64,000 nt of DNA from Diprion similis (lineage: Eukaryota; Arthropoda; Insecta; Hymenoptera; Diprionidae). The notes under the pieces were generated by a model. That model ran no database searches, had not been told where the DNA came from, and was given only the letters and a program-made list of their open reading frames with translations. The translations under genes were made by a program, and so were the position numbers. The stretch is from the NCBI RefSeq assembly GCF_021155765.1, contig NC_060113.1, positions 1,106,501-1,170,500 of the forward strand, written 5' to 3'. Below, piece by piece: positions 23,423 through 37,082 of this stretch; position 1 is the first letter of the stretch, and each line of letters starts with the position of its first letter.

Positions 23423-24240
23423 TTTTGCGCGCACGTTTCCGTCCATATTTTATTATACATACGTATGTAATGCATGTATATAACGTGTGTCTACGATAAA
23501 CATAATAGATACTATATCATGCATAACGCACAGGCTTTTAATTTAATTATATTATTAAAATTTAGCTCGGACTAAATAATGCAAATAAGCGTTTTTAAAG
23601 ATTATATAATACGTGAACAGAAGACACAATTGCGCAAAAGTAAGCAAAGAACGAAAAAGTAAGAAGAAAACACAGACACGATACGAAAATACGGCGAAGA
23701 AAGAATTTCTTCCTGTAAATAAGAAATATAGGTATACACAAAAAACGGGCATGGATTGTTCATCTGTAAGCAATAATGTTTCTGGCTCACGATGGTTATT
23801 CGAAGATCTCGTCCGGAAATACCAGAACTTTTACACTGCGGATCGGGTGAAAGGTCGAGAATCTTCTTATCACTATTATACATACTAGTATGTTCGTTTT
23901 ATTCGCTGTTGAAAACAAAAGCTCAATACGGCGAAGACAACGACAATGACGATGACGATAACGGCGTAATTCTTCATAACAATGAATAGATAAGATGAAG
24001 AAATGTGAGTCAAAGTTTCGACCTCGGTTTTCACCCTATACAATTCGACAATACTTGACGAGAATACTCGACATCCTGCATGATTCATTGGTCAAAGTTA
24101 TTAGTTAGTCATTACCATTAACCGAATTCCGATCAACCAGCTGCATGGAAATACAGAAATATAGCATAATTTAATTTATAAGAATTGACTCCCATCTTGC
24201 GATAAACGCATTTACGAATAGAACTGCGCTCGAGATTAAT

Positions 24241-24292
24241 ATACAAAAGAATTCGAACCAGATTTCTAGTGACGTGAAAAATGGAGAAAAAA
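24241..24292 (+). repeat. 52-bp direct repeat, copy 2
   Basis: Second copy of the 23371-23422 unit, with a handful of substitutions. No coding capacity. Confidence 0.85.
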
Positions 24293-24527
24293 ATAGTTTC
24301 AATGTCTGTTATCGCCTCGGCGTTTGAGTTATTATACTCTCCGCACAATCAGGGAGTCACTCGGTAGAAATAATTGTTTAACTTGTTATCGCTTAAGGAC
24401 AGAGGCGAGTATATTTATGTATAGATAAGCTCGGAAATGAGTGTCCGAGTTCTGTACAAGTTTGTGAATCACGAAAACCCCCCGAGCGTCCATACCGCAG
24501 AAATATGTATATACAATGCAAATATAT

Positions 24528-24530
<3 letters not shown>

Positions 24531-24578
<48 letters not shown>
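24531..24578. repeat. (AT)n microsatellite
   Basis: An uninterrupted AT tract of about 48 bp. Confidence 0.9.
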
Positions 24579-24583
<5 letters not shown>

Positions 24584-25359
24584 AAACCGAGATAAAAATT
24601 TGACAACTGCTGTTATGGTATGATAAAATGCTGCATTGCCCGCAAAAGATAAGTGCAGACACACTCGCACATATATATATATAAGATACACTAAGTTTCG
24701 ATAAGTTTCAAGCAATAGATATGTACATACATAGGTATAGATAAGATCGACTGCCGCCCCCTTTTTGAATTTCTATGTCTATGTTTATTGTTAGTTCAGT
24801 TATCTGCTGGCTTTCCTCGCACTTTTTTTTCCTTCTCCAATTTGTACGTATATATTATTCGGGTAGGATATTCGAAGGAAAAATATTTTAAGAATAAAAT
24901 TATATTTATATATTATATGAATTTACAGCTACAAATTGTGTTCAGCGTGACGCAAAATCGTGACTTATCAATTTTCTAATTATCATCATGAGACATCATC
25001 ACCGTGACGTAGAGATCATAATTACAAGAAAAAAATCCTATACAATTATACTTCTTTAAACGACGCAGAGAAAATTAATTTCCCCAACGATTAGGTACTT
25101 GAAAAAAATTTACTTGTATAAATCTCTATAAATCCCCAATATCAGCATAACCAATATTTGTAAATCATACAAGGTTAGGTTACACATGTATAATGTAGAA
25201 TAGACAATGAGAGAGTAAAAATGATGAAAAATGAATAGTAAAATAAAATTTATCGACACAACGTTATTCCATAAATTGCCAAAAATAATGTAACACAATT
25301 TACGCACAAAATTAATCTTCCATCGTGTATTAATAATAACATCAACGACAAGATTAAAG

Positions 25360-25565
25360 TTGAAGTAAAGTTATCCTAACGAAACATTGGGTAAAAAAAA
25401 CTCTTATTTTCTTAAATTTAAAATGATTTCAAATGAACTAAAATTTCGAAACACGAGTGTTTTTTCTTTTATTACAATTTACCAAATTTCCGACAATTTC
25501 AAAATGTCGAAATAACGCTTTTTCCTCATCATGAATCCTTACCATAACGACGCTACCAACTTCAA
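25360..25565 (+). mobile_element. 208-bp element family, copy 2 (direct)
   Basis: About 206 bp aligned end to end with 50324-50531. Shared blocks in order: CTAACGAAACATTGGG, TATTTTCTTAA, ACTAA.ATTTCGA, ACAATT.CAAAATG, CGAAATAACG and CCAACTTCAA. It starts TTGAAGT and ends ACTTCAA, so the ends are inverted. It has no coding capacity and is a non-autonomous DNA element. Confidence 0.75.
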
Positions 25566-26183
25566 TACGATCATACATATTTGAACATATAAAGATAGTA
25601 TCTGTGCTCGGTTTTACGGTTGAAATTTGCAACAATTATCATAAGTGCGAGCAAAACCTCGTATACATGTACACGCATGTGCGTGCGTATATTTTCGTGT
25701 ATCCATATAAGCAGGCATTTATCGTATAATACGTACGTACATTACGCAAAACGAAGCGGGATGACAGTGTTGCCAGATAAATGAGTGATAATTGGCAACG
25801 CGGTGGTGCATGGGTACATAGTCGTTTCAACAGTTATACAGATAGAGATAGCGGTGGCTTGTCTCGAGCTTCTGTAGTATATGTACATGCATACATATAT
25901 ATATATATATACATATAAGTACGTCCGTACATACGTACACAAACATGCAACATGGCGTCGTCGTCGTAGTCGTCGTCGTCGCGTTGTACAATAATTGAAT
26001 TTCATTCCCCACGGAGGACCGAACGAAATTTTCTCCCCCCTCCCCCCCGTATTACCGTCAACAACACAGTCGACTTCACGTTTCTATATACGTACTATGA
26101 AATTATAATGTCACTAGAATAAGAATAAACATGAAAATGAAATACGATTATTCACGCAATGGGCGGCAATTCAATTCTTCAAA

Positions 26184-26236
<53 letters not shown>
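26184..26236. repeat. (AAT)n microsatellite
   Basis: About 17 AAT/TAA units. Confidence 0.9.
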
Positions 26237-26238
<2 letters not shown>

Positions 26239-26370
26239 GAACAACGTTATTGGTTTAGGATTAAATGATCGAACGAATTCCAACGTTCATGATTCATGAA
26301 TATTATATCCGTATGCACAAGACATGCATTTGGGGGGGGGGGGCTTCCTTAAAGGAGGGGTTCAGTTATG

Positions 26371-26560
26371 AGGCTAAAGTTATAGTAACGTTTCGGAAAA
26401 ACCGTTATTTCACAATTGGTTTAACGTCTAAGATTCAGTAAATCATAATAATGCGAAACGTATTCATATTTGGAAAACTTAAGTACATACTTGAAAGTCA
26501 GTATAAACTTGAAATTAATAGTAATTTTTCGTTACGTTAACGCTACTTAACTTGAACCTC
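26371..26560 (-). mobile_element. 208-bp element family, copy 3 (inverted)
   Basis: The reverse complement of the 50324-50531 element. It contains ACCGTTATTTC, GATTCAGTAAA, TTCGTTACGTTAACG and ACTTGAA in the order expected for the opposite orientation. The ends are flanked by ATGAGG on the left and CCTCAT on the right, which extends the inversion. Clearly more diverged than the 50 kb copy. Confidence 0.65.
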
Positions 26561-26884
26561 ATGATTTTCTTTAACCTCGTTTCTTGTTATAACGTTTTTT
26601 CAATCTACAAAAAATTACGGTACCTGGGATATCCATACACATTCAAAATTTAATGCAATCAAATAAATTGTATTATCACATCAAATAATTCAACGAGTGT
26701 ATATAATATGAGAAATTATCACGTTACGCTATGGTAACGAGTTTCTTCCAAATTAGTCAATAAAATTCACGACTTAGAACAAAGTTCAAATATAATTCTA
26801 ATTCATAACAATCGGTATATTGTATCTCGAAAAATAATATGCAACATGTATAAATCCCTCTCACGATTGTGTATCGATAGATGT

Positions 26885-26886
<2 letters not shown>

Positions 26887-26919
<33 letters not shown>
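26887..26919. repeat. (AAT)n microsatellite
   Basis: Eleven trinucleotide units. Confidence 0.85.
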
Positions 26920-26920
<1 letters not shown>

Positions 26921-27456
26921 GATGATAATAATTTTCTACAATGAAAAAGAAACAGAATCGTACCAACAATTATACAATTAGTATCAGGAAATGAGACGTT
27001 TATATTATGACACTACGTACGTGGGTATGTATTTATGTACCTGCATTTCGAGGAACTGCATGCCGGTGAAACGAATGCAGAGGTGGAAGTGTAGTAATGA
27101 ATAAACTAGTGCAGTATTTAACCGATGGACTGCAGATAATATGTCCTCAGCAATTGAGGACCTTGTTTATGCAATGCGTACGAATTTTTCCCGATATTTA
27201 TGCACATATGTATCTATGTATATATTGCATATACACATACAGTCTTCTTTGCATAGGCGTAGTCGTGATTCTCCTCTCTCTCTCTCTCTCTTTGCGCCTG
27301 ATCACGATCCGCATTCACCGAATATCACACAACTCACACAAGTACCGGTGTTACGATAACGATCAACGAGAGTGTGTGCAGTTCAACACACGTGCACATG
27401 GAGTTGGAATGTTTGTACGAAGTGGAGGCAGCCACAGTCATCCAGAAGCCCGTTGG

Positions 27457-27531
27457 TCACTCACTCATTCATTCATTCATTCACTCACTCACTCACTCAC
27501 TCACTCACTCACTCACTCGCTCATTGACTCG
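27457..27531. repeat. (TCAC)n/(TCAT)n microsatellite
   Basis: A compound tetranucleotide tract of about 75 bp. It creates repetitive open frames (HSLTHSLTHS...) in three frames that are not genes. Confidence 0.9.
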
Positions 27532-28348
27532 CTTACTCCTTGCACTCACGAGTCAGTCGAACCTACCAACTGGAACTCACTAAACCGCAGTCCATCCAGT
27601 GAGCTGGCACCCAGACTCGTTGAGGAGCAAAGTAAGACTGGTTAGTCTGGTGGTGGTCCGATAAGCCCGACCGAAACTACGCAAGTAACGTAGAAAGACG
27701 GAAGGAAGGAGGAATCGCGGAGGCGATCATCGCGCCGCCATGCCCGCAACCACGATTATCGGTACTTACATAAGTTAGGTTAGGGAGGTTCAGACGAGAA
27801 AGAGAGACTCGGGGAACATTTGCGTTCCACCTATGGACGGCTTATCTAGGCATGTATGCATGTATGCATATGTGGATGCGTTATGTCGAGGAGTTACGCT
27901 GCTTGGAGAAGGAAGGGAGGAGGGCAAATGAGATAAGCGGACATGACGGCGAGGCGCGGTCAACTTCAAATCTGTTGGTACCGGTCCGCATTCCTGCTAA
28001 CGACGGCCATTTGTGTCTGTTGCTCGATACGACGAGGCTGATTTTTATTCATTTTAACGCGAGATGATCGAACGTTAAGTTCGATTCAGTGACTTGTTGT
28101 ATCGGAGGGTTAGGAAAATCCGGAATTTATGTAAATAAAGAAATAGATGATAGGTAATGGAATAGCGTACGAAGAGGAGTTTAGGTTAGGTGGAGATCGT
28201 ACGTTTCTTGAAATTCTTGAACTTTCAGTGGATTCGTTTGATTTTACTTTACGATAAATCGTTTTAATACACGCAACACTGCTTCTTTCTACAAAGTAAC
28301 CACAAATGAGGTTTTCCGGTTTCGATATTAGGGGTTGAGAATGCAAGT

Positions 28349-28459
28349 AGTGTAAGTTATTTCCGCACTTGGTGATTCATTCTGGTTTCATGGTTTCGTG
28401 TTATCATTGTTTAAGTGGTGTAAGTTATTTAAGACATTTGGTGACTCATTCTGATTTCA
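28349..28459 (+). repeat. Imperfect tandem duplication (unit about 44 bp, spaced 66 bp)
   Basis: 28349-28390 and 28415-28459 share TGTAAGTTATTT, then CTTGGTGATTCATTCTGGTTTCA versus TTTGGTGACTCATTCTGATTTCA. Non-coding; origin unknown. Confidence 0.7.
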
Positions 28460-28582
28460 GTATATAAGCTTAATATTTTAGGAACAGCAATTTTAAAATA
28501 CTGTTAAGACTATCTCATAATGAAATTAATGAACAGAATGGGTTTTTAGCCAATTGACATTACTTATATTTATACTCATGAG

Positions 28583-28791
28583 CTTGAAGATTGAAAATGT
28601 TGATTTTAAGCACGAACTGGTATTTTCAGGGTAAAAGTCATTATTTCACGCCACTTTCAAGGATTGTCGTAAATTCATTGAATTCGTTTCGAGCAAAACA
28701 TGCGATGGCTTGGCTTCTTCAAAGTGATTCTAAGATTTCAAAGCGTGTACAATGATTTTTACATCGATATTTCGTTACAGGTTAACTTCAA
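28583..28791 (-). mobile_element. 208-bp element family, copy 4 (inverted, diverged)
   Basis: About 209 bp with blocks GTCATTATTTCACGCCA, AAGGATTGTC, GTAAATTCA and the terminal TTTCGTTACAGGTTAACTTC, matching the reverse complement of 50324-50531. Length and spacing fit, but identity is lower than in the other copies. Confidence 0.55.
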
Positions 28792-30479
28792 CTTGGTTGT
28801 TTTCGATTGTTTATATTCTTTTTATAAATCGATGACTAACAACCATATCATACTTTGCTGCGTGGAATATTCAGTAAACAAGAAAAACCCAGTTTCCTTT
28901 TGCAATCACTTAAAACCCGAGAATTTCATGTAAATTTTGCACACTGACACTTGAATATTATGAAAATATACATATAAATAATTCATACATCCTGAAATAC
29001 AGACATATAGTAAATCGTTGACAATATTTTTGTTTCTAACCAAATTCACCTTATGTGGTTACACTTATTTTTTGTTAATACGTATTAATACGTATATTAT
29101 AATTCGATTCAAGGTCTCTCCGGATGAAAATTATTCAAAAACTCGTAAAACGTTCGAATGAACTGGAATAAAAAATTTGAACCAATCAATCAGAAATGTT
29201 ATTATACATTTGAATGGATTTTCTGTAATAAGAACAAGAAAAATTAGGGGTATTAAAAATGCCTGAACTAAAATAAACACCTCGCGTACGCTATAACAAC
29301 AGGAGGTACCTAATATGCATTATAATAACGATATACAACACTAATGGTGATGACGCAGAATGAAAACTGTCGCGTTGTGGGTTATATAAATTATATATTC
29401 ATTGATCGAAAGAAAAATAGAGAAATAAAAATTTAGGGGGAGACCAAAGCCAGTAAGAAAACAAAAGTCTCCCCCAATCGCGCGATGATAAGGCATCCTC
29501 ATCATCATCATCATCAACATCATCATCAGTCATGATAATAAAACAAGTTGAAAAACAAAGGAAGTGTAAAAACACTGGCTCGCAATTTCAATATCGAATG
29601 TGTATAAGCCCTGTATCAGCATAAGGTAGAATAGAAAGAGGAAGAGGAAACTAGGGAGTCGAAATAATCCATCATCGGGGCGGAGCCACAGGCTGGTTGC
29701 AGGGCTGCACGAGACGACTCGATTCGAACCAAAGGGCGAATTCACCGTGGCATCGAGGGGATGGTGGATGACTGCGAGAGAGAAGGAGAGAGAGAGAGAA
29801 AGAGAGATGAAAGAGGATGGAAGATGGTGGGTTCAACGACCGGCTGAAGGCGCCTGCGGCTGGTCGACGACGACGAGCAGAAGCATGAGCTCTGTGCTGC
29901 GGTACTTCGGTTACTATTACACCTACAACTAGATGACGTATGTATGTACAATATACATATACATACGAATACGAATGCTGCAGTGTAATATAACTAATAA
30001 GTGAAGAGAATGCGGTAAAACACAGCACAGCACAGCACAGCACAGCATAGCTCGCGATTACCTCCATCCTCCATAGAGAACATAAGGTACATAGATTGGA
30101 TGTGTTATGAGCATCGCTCGCTGATCACGCCGAACGGCTTCTTCGGGGCGGTTGCGTCATTAATTCATCCTTCTTGTTCAAATGTGTGTGCACGGAGTAA
30201 AGTCGAGTCAGTCAGTCGGGCTGTCGGTCAGTCAGTCAGTCGGTCGGTCGCTCTTCTTGTCATCTTTTTCTATATTCAAGCCAGATACACCGCGCAAATT
30301 TTATGTATATGTAATATGTATGTATATTAGGGTGGTCGACTCCGCATTATTCGAAAATAATTCCATAATTTTTTTTTTCAGATTTTTATCTCAACTATAA
30401 CCCGTGTCCCATATAGAGGGTGGATTTCTCCACTCAACTCTTTCAAGGGACACGTCAAATCTACTCACCGGATATAGAC

Positions 30480-30723
30480 GAAATTTGGTATGCGTGCGTC
30501 AAGTCGTTCGAATTTTATTGCCCGAAAGTCACCGCCTGATTGAACCAGTCGACGCTATACTAATCGCGACTTCAGAAAATGTATCTATGAGTTCACAGCT
30601 AACGGTGCTGGGTGTTCCTAGGGAATTTTGTAAAATCGCGATTGGTATCGCGTCGGCTGCTCAATCAGGCAGTGATTGTCGACCAATAAAATTCGAACGA
30701 CTTTACGCACGCGCATAAATTGC
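30480..30723. mobile_element. Fold-back element, about 244 bp, with roughly 98-bp inverted arms
   Basis: The left arm 30480-30577 and the reverse complement of 30723-30626 share AAGTCGTTCGAATTTTATTG, then TCAC.GCCTGATTGA, then CCGACGC.ATAC.AATCGCGA, with about 80 percent identity by eye. Only about 48 bp separate the arms, so the RNA or single strand would form a long hairpin. A 104-codon plus-strand frame across it is a by-product of its base composition. A class II MITE or fold-back element is the likeliest origin. Confidence 0.8.
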
Positions 30724-31548
30724 GCACTTTTCTCATGGACACACGTTATAATAACAGTTATTAATATACAGTGAATACCATGAATGCAGACCACATCAAG
30801 AGTCTATTATTATTATTATTATTGTCTATAATTATAATTGTATATATACTTACTCTATAATCTTTAACCGTAGGTATATAATTTATAGAGTCAGTGAAGA
30901 GTACGGATTGGAGCCGCTTTTATTTATCATCAACGGAGTAGGTAGATATAGGTATGTATGCGAAACGTGACGTGTAAAACGGAGACCGTATGCATATAGC
31001 GCCTACACTGCACCTATGGAGTATGGTACACACACAGCATGAGAGTGATACACCAGCCGACCGGATGCTACTTCCTGCTTTAATAACTACGACAGTCTGC
31101 TGTTGCTCTGACACGTTTCCCGGTCTATATATCTTTCTCTTACTAGCAATTTTCTTTTTCTTTGCTGACCAAATGAAGAAGGAAAAAAAAAAAAGGAAAG
31201 TAAAAAGAAAAACAGACGTCTAGAGTTATAGATAGACCGAAAATTTGACTGGGTATAAATAATTAAATCTAAGTTCAATCAGCTGATGTTTACTTTTTAA
31301 ATTAACCAAATGTATATATAACAGATGAAAATTATTTTCACCAATCGACGACGAACTTATAAACATGAAGTATTTCAAAATTAATCATAAACAAATATGA
31401 CTCTCTTTTTCTCGTATACTGTAAAAATGTATATATATATATATATATATAGTTTACATTTAATACAGTTATTGGATCAAATTTTTACCATTTCGTGAAG
31501 TTATTTTTTATATTCATTGATACAATTTTTGATATTCTGGCATACAAT

Positions 31549-31613
<65 letters not shown>
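31549..31613. repeat. (AT)n microsatellite
   Basis: A near-perfect AT tract of about 65 bp. Confidence 0.9.
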
Positions 31614-31621
<8 letters not shown>

Positions 31622-32094
31622 TATTTATATATGTATGTATACATCGAAGTGTTGAATGAGAATAAAAATGACTGCACGTTGATAAGAAGTACGAGAATTA
31701 TAATCGAGAATACCGCAGCACTACAAGGCGTATAAATATAATCTAATTATAATATGTATTATGTATAAAGCCTGCAGAGAGTGACGAGGTCACCGAGTAA
31801 GAGATAGATAAGAAGAATATCATAGCCTCATCCGTTCCCTGAAAATATGTCTAACCGTTAACATGAATGCAATGTGTGTAATGCGTGATATAAATAAAAT
31901 CAACGACAATAATAATAATAATGATATTGTATTTTTCAAGAAGATATGTATAAGACATTCCATGCCAATTGTATCACGCAAATAAAACGAAGCATAAAAA
32001 TAAAATAATGATTGTGGAACTTTGAAACTTTGTTCCATTTTTTTTTCTTTTTTGATTATGTTATACCAATTTTTGATAAATTTTAATTAAATTG

Positions 32095-32134
<40 letters not shown>
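32095..32134. repeat. Poly(A) tract of 40 bp
   Basis: A pure A run. The sequence before it is AT-rich and shows no retroposed gene, and no flanking duplication was seen. Confidence 0.9.
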
Positions 32135-32138
<4 letters not shown>

Positions 32139-35100
32139 CTCACACTTTGAAAAAATCGTTAACCGAATCAAATTTATAATAATCGAGACAAATTTGATAC
32201 ACGGTTCGATGAAATTTTGATTGGGACAGAGAGATAGGAGAAGAATTAACGAAGGAGATAGAACACGAGGAGAAAAACTCGATTACATGTCTGTCCTGGA
32301 TACACGCGAAGCAGTCTAATTGACAATTAGTGCAGCAGTTTCGACACTTGTATAATGTATATATTTTATTCTATAATTACGGCGTCGCTCCGGAAACGAA
32401 TAAAATTGTATGAAAAAAAAGAGAGAAAGAAAGATATTATGTGCATATTATATGAAATAAAATATTCGATATTTGTTGATCCATTTTTTGTTTCTGAAAC
32501 TTATGCATTATTTTTGTGTATATATACGTATATGTATATATAACGACTACACGTTGTATGTATAAATTTGTATATATGTATGTACAATGTACATACATGC
32601 AAAGTTAATGCGATGTGCTCGCGGTTGACGGAAATATAGACACGATGATTAAGGGAACGAATGATAACCTGTTTGACCTTTTTCTTCTTCTTACAACCGC
32701 AAAGCGTAATTGAACCACTTGAGACGCTCTCGCCTATGCGGCTATATAATAATAATAATAATAATAATAACAACAACGTACTTTAACGTATACCGCATGA
32801 ATAAGACAGGTATGTAGGTGCATACGTGTTTTGTGTCACGATGTAAATAGTTGCAGTCTACAAACGATATAACTCATGTTGTACGTTATAAAAGTACCAG
32901 AAAAAAAATATCCAATTTATCAAAGATACGGAAAAATCTAATTCGTGGAATAATCGAAACATAGATAGTAGACTGAGTGCAGAAAATTGAAAATACAGAA
33001 CATCAAAATCTATGATTATCGAGATTAATTCTAACGATTCTACATTTGCAATTCTATATACAATATCCCAACCTTTCGATTATATTTCCTTAATTCACGA
33101 CACCTCGACTTTCCATACCATTAAATTTTATAAATCAAGTTATCGTTTGTTTAAAAATTCGATATTGTGACGCTTCCATTTGTCGATCTTTCTATATATA
33201 TATATATTTTTTTTTTCTTCATACCTACAAGAATTATATTGTATATTTGTTACATGTCTCCGCGTGAAAATCTGTAAGAATTAGAATAAAACAGAAAGAG
33301 AAAAAGATAAAGAAAAAGAGAGAGGGCATAAATACATATGTTATATATCTATAATAGTTATAGCTGCAGGCTAACGGTGAATAGATTCTAAACCGTTCAC
33401 TGGACCCCAGAACGAGATAGGTATAACCTGACTGCAGGCTGGCGGCATGCCCGAGCATTGCAGGCATGTACATAATACAAACTATTGGAAAATGTCTCCA
33501 TGACGTCAATGGCGGCTGGTTCTCGACGCCATTTTATCACCAGATAACCTAAGTTTTTCATTTTAATGGAGGCAAATGTTAATTCTTGGCTTCGCAAATC
33601 ACTCACTCAATTATTTCGCAAAGGTGTGCAGAATCTACTTCGAAAGGTTTCTTGGCTTCGTAAGACTTAACCCTTTCAGTATTCTCACCGCCTATTTTAA
33701 ATATTAGTTTTTTGAATATTTATTAAAAATTAATGTAACAATTCATTTCCGACAAAATAATCCCTTTGCAAATACACATATTTTACATAAATAATACATT
33801 TTTCGTCTAGCTGATAACGAATCTGAATTCGGATTTAAAAAATTCAAAATGGCGGACGAAAGTTTCAGCTCCGATCGAATCGAAATTCAGATAACATTGT
33901 AAACTTGTATTATTTATAAATACTCGAATGTTTAATAACTGTACAGTCGTGCAAATTATACGTATCTATACATAGAAATAAAAATTCCTTCGTTCTGTGA
34001 ATATGAATATCAATACACATGTATTAAAAAAAATGTGTAACGTGATAATACAAGAAATGTATTGATTTGATTTTTCATTCCATTCAATCGTTGCCGCTCA
34101 ACGGAGGTTGCAAAAAATTAGAAGTGACGAGGCGAGGCTGCAAAAAAAGAGAATGAGGTAACTCAATGGGGCGCTGTGCACCCCTGAAAAACGGTCCTGA
34201 ACGAGGCACAGTTAAGTCGAACTTCGACTCCAGGCCGAGTGGAGGAGAGAACCAGTTACACCAGCACCCACCGTCACATACCAGGCATTCCAGTGCTTCA
34301 CCTTGAGATATGCATGCAAGGATACATGCAACTACACACCGCGAGTCTCTTTTCCTCGCATATAAACGACAAATCCGTCTCCGAATACGTGACCTATCTG
34401 TGATTAAACGTGTTTTTCAACGTTCAACTTTTCCACAATTAAGGACGAACGATTTATCCTATCGTACCAACCCTTTTTCAGGCACTTGGCAATTAAATAT
34501 TGGAAGAAAAAAAAAATAAAAAAAAAAAAACTTAAAATTTTTATACATGGGATATGAAACATTTTTTTTTTCTTTAATTTTTGTTTCTAAACATTGAACA
34601 GGCACCGTCAGTATGCAAATTACGAAGAGAGAGATAGTTATATAAAAATAATCTCCCGCATCGCAATTTGTTAGGTTACAATTGTTTCAAATTATTAACA
34701 GCAATATCTTATAATCATTGCTCTGCATTAAAATGCAATAAATAATAATCGGTTCTGTATATCTATATCTATATCTATATATATATATGTACATTTATAT
34801 GCATATGATGTACGTGCACGATGTTAGGTAGACAGAAATAAGCGTATTTCTGCAAGGCACCGTTTCCGGTACCGTTAGTTACAATTAATTCCTTATACGT
34901 ATAGGTAATCCTCGCAAAATTACTAATAAGCTGCACATTTACAGTTATTACATTAACGTGTATATCATGCCGATAATTATCACGATCTTAACTCTCTTTT
35001 GCTATAAGTCATTTATTATTATTATTATTATTGTTATTATTGTCGCGATGTTTCGAGTTAGGTATAGCTGTTTCGCAATTCGTGCAACGAACGTCGTAAA

Positions 35101-35774
35101 TCATCGCGAAGCGAAGCAAGAACAAAAAAAAAATAAATAAAAAATGTTGTATAGAATATAAATATATTACAGAAGCTTGTAATAATTTTTAATAATTTAC
35201 TTAATATTCAAATAAAAAGAGTTCAGTTGTGTTCAAAGGAAAATTTGTTCTCCGCATATCAATCATGCTTACACGTTTGTATGGGATATTCCATGGCAAC
35301 GCCACCAACGTCTGATCCTGACGATTTCTAATTTTGTTGGAGAAAAATAAAAAAACAACGGGGGGGGGGGGAGAGGGGGGGATATTCTGCAATTGTCCCA
35401 ATACCGAAAGAATATCCTGAATTTTTGTCAAATTTTTCACTCAACTGTTCAATTATTTATAATTATACTTGAATTGATTTTGGAAAAGAAGCTTTTTAAA
35501 AATTCTCGAATAAATTCTGAAAAATACTATTTTCTGTTGATCGAATTCTGAACGAAATTCCTCACATACTAGGTACATACATACAATATTAGAAGATCTA
35601 TAAACCGTGTTGCAAGAATAACTTCAAAATAAAATTCCAGAAAAAAAAAAACCAAAAAAAAACCCCAGAATCAAATCAAATAAAAACAAAACAAAGTAGG
35701 ATAAAAAAAAATGTGGATGAAGTAGAGACACGTGTCAAGTGTCTCTTCTCCTCTCACTCCTCCTCCTTTTCCTC

Positions 35775-35853
35775 CTTCTTCTTCTTCTTCTTCTTCTTCT
35801 TCTTCTTCTTCTTCTTCTTCTTCTTCTTCTTCTTCTTCTTCTTCTTCTTCTTC
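35775..35853. repeat. (CTT)n microsatellite
   Basis: About 26 CTT units. It yields poly-Phe, poly-Ser and poly-Glu frames that are not proteins. Long pyrimidine/purine asymmetry could form triplex DNA. Confidence 0.92.
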
Positions 35854-37042
35854 TCTCTGTACATTGCATATGTGTATAGCTATAGTTTGCAATGGCCCCA
35901 GGGAAACCCCTCGAGTGTATAACTTATTGTTAAACCGGCGTAAAATGGGCCATGGTCGTGTTCCAAATAGAAAACTAGGCCCTGCTCTTCTCTATCCACC
36001 ATCCTCGATTATACCTATACTCGATGATTACACGTAAGCGTACAGGATGAGCAAAAATCGAATATTAAATAAGAAGTCATTAGAATGAAAAAGAGAAAGA
36101 AAAAAATAATAATAAAATGAGTGAAAAATACCTACAATCACTGTGATAATTGTTATTAGAATGGTAATAACGATTTCAATTAAATTCGTTCGCTTTGATT
36201 CATTGTCACTATTATTGTAGCGTTATTACCTATTATTATTATTACTATTAAAATTACTTTATTTTCACACTGCTTCTGTATTTTTCACATTTAAATTTCC
36301 TTTTTCCTTTCATTTTCCTTGACACAACGACGCGTTGTTTTATAATTAAGGACAGATAGAGCGAGGTGTAGAGACGACATAAAAGCCCGACGACGACCTG
36401 AAATCCATTTTACCAGGTCTAGGCGCGCCTGCGGTTAGGAGGTATTATTCTTAGACTCTGTTCGACGAGGAACAACCATGCAGAAGAGATGAGCTGACGA
36501 GAACTCCGAGTAATTATTCAGAGCAGCATATATATAACGCAATATATAATAATAATATGTAATACAAACAAGTGTTCAGTTGAATTGAACTTAAAAAAAA
36601 AAAAAAAAAAATTATTATTATTATTACTATTATCATTTTTATTATTATTATTCGGGGATATTTAACCGTGGAACGATATTTTATACGCTTGGAAATTTTT
36701 TTTTTTTTTCCTTAACAAAAATCTCAAATGAAATAAAATTATTATATCAATAATTCATTTCCGTACGTGTATGGGGAAAACTGTTAAAGTTTTTCATCAT
36801 TCCTAAGCGATTCGACCTACATATAATATAGATATATGTAGATAAAACGTCGCGTTGGGTAAAATCAGATGCTTCGAATATATAGATGCATGCATAATAA
36901 CATATGTGTATATGTGTATGTATAGAAATAATTAGGACAGGTCGTTGCGAATTTTTTTTCAAACATCATTTGAGAACTGCGTCAGAAAGATTATAAGACG
37001 CAGGCCAACGTGCCAACAAGATTGTAATGTGCTTATTAATAA

Positions 37043-37046
<4 letters not shown>

Positions 37047-37079
<33 letters not shown>
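37047..37079. repeat. (AT)n microsatellite
   Basis: An AT tract of about 33 bp. Confidence 0.85.

Positions 37080-37082
<3 letters not shown>

Noticed and set aside
27097-27645. 182-codon plus-strand ORF with HSLTHSLTHS repeats
   Set aside because: Generated by the (TCAC)n tract; all three frames show it.
27770-27800. Telomere-like (TTAGG) sequence
   Set aside because: Only about two units (GTTAGGTTAGGG); such words recur singly in insect promoters and introns.
30404-30718. 104-codon plus-strand ORF starting MSHIEGG
   Set aside because: Spans the fold-back element; its openness reflects the inverted repeat rather than a gene.
32095-32134. Retroposed gene copy with poly(A) tail
   Set aside because: The sequence upstream of the A run has no exon-like content and no target duplication was seen.
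35671-36037. Poly-Glu, poly-Phe and poly-Ser ORFs
   Set aside because: All come from the (CTT)n microsatellite at 35775-35853.
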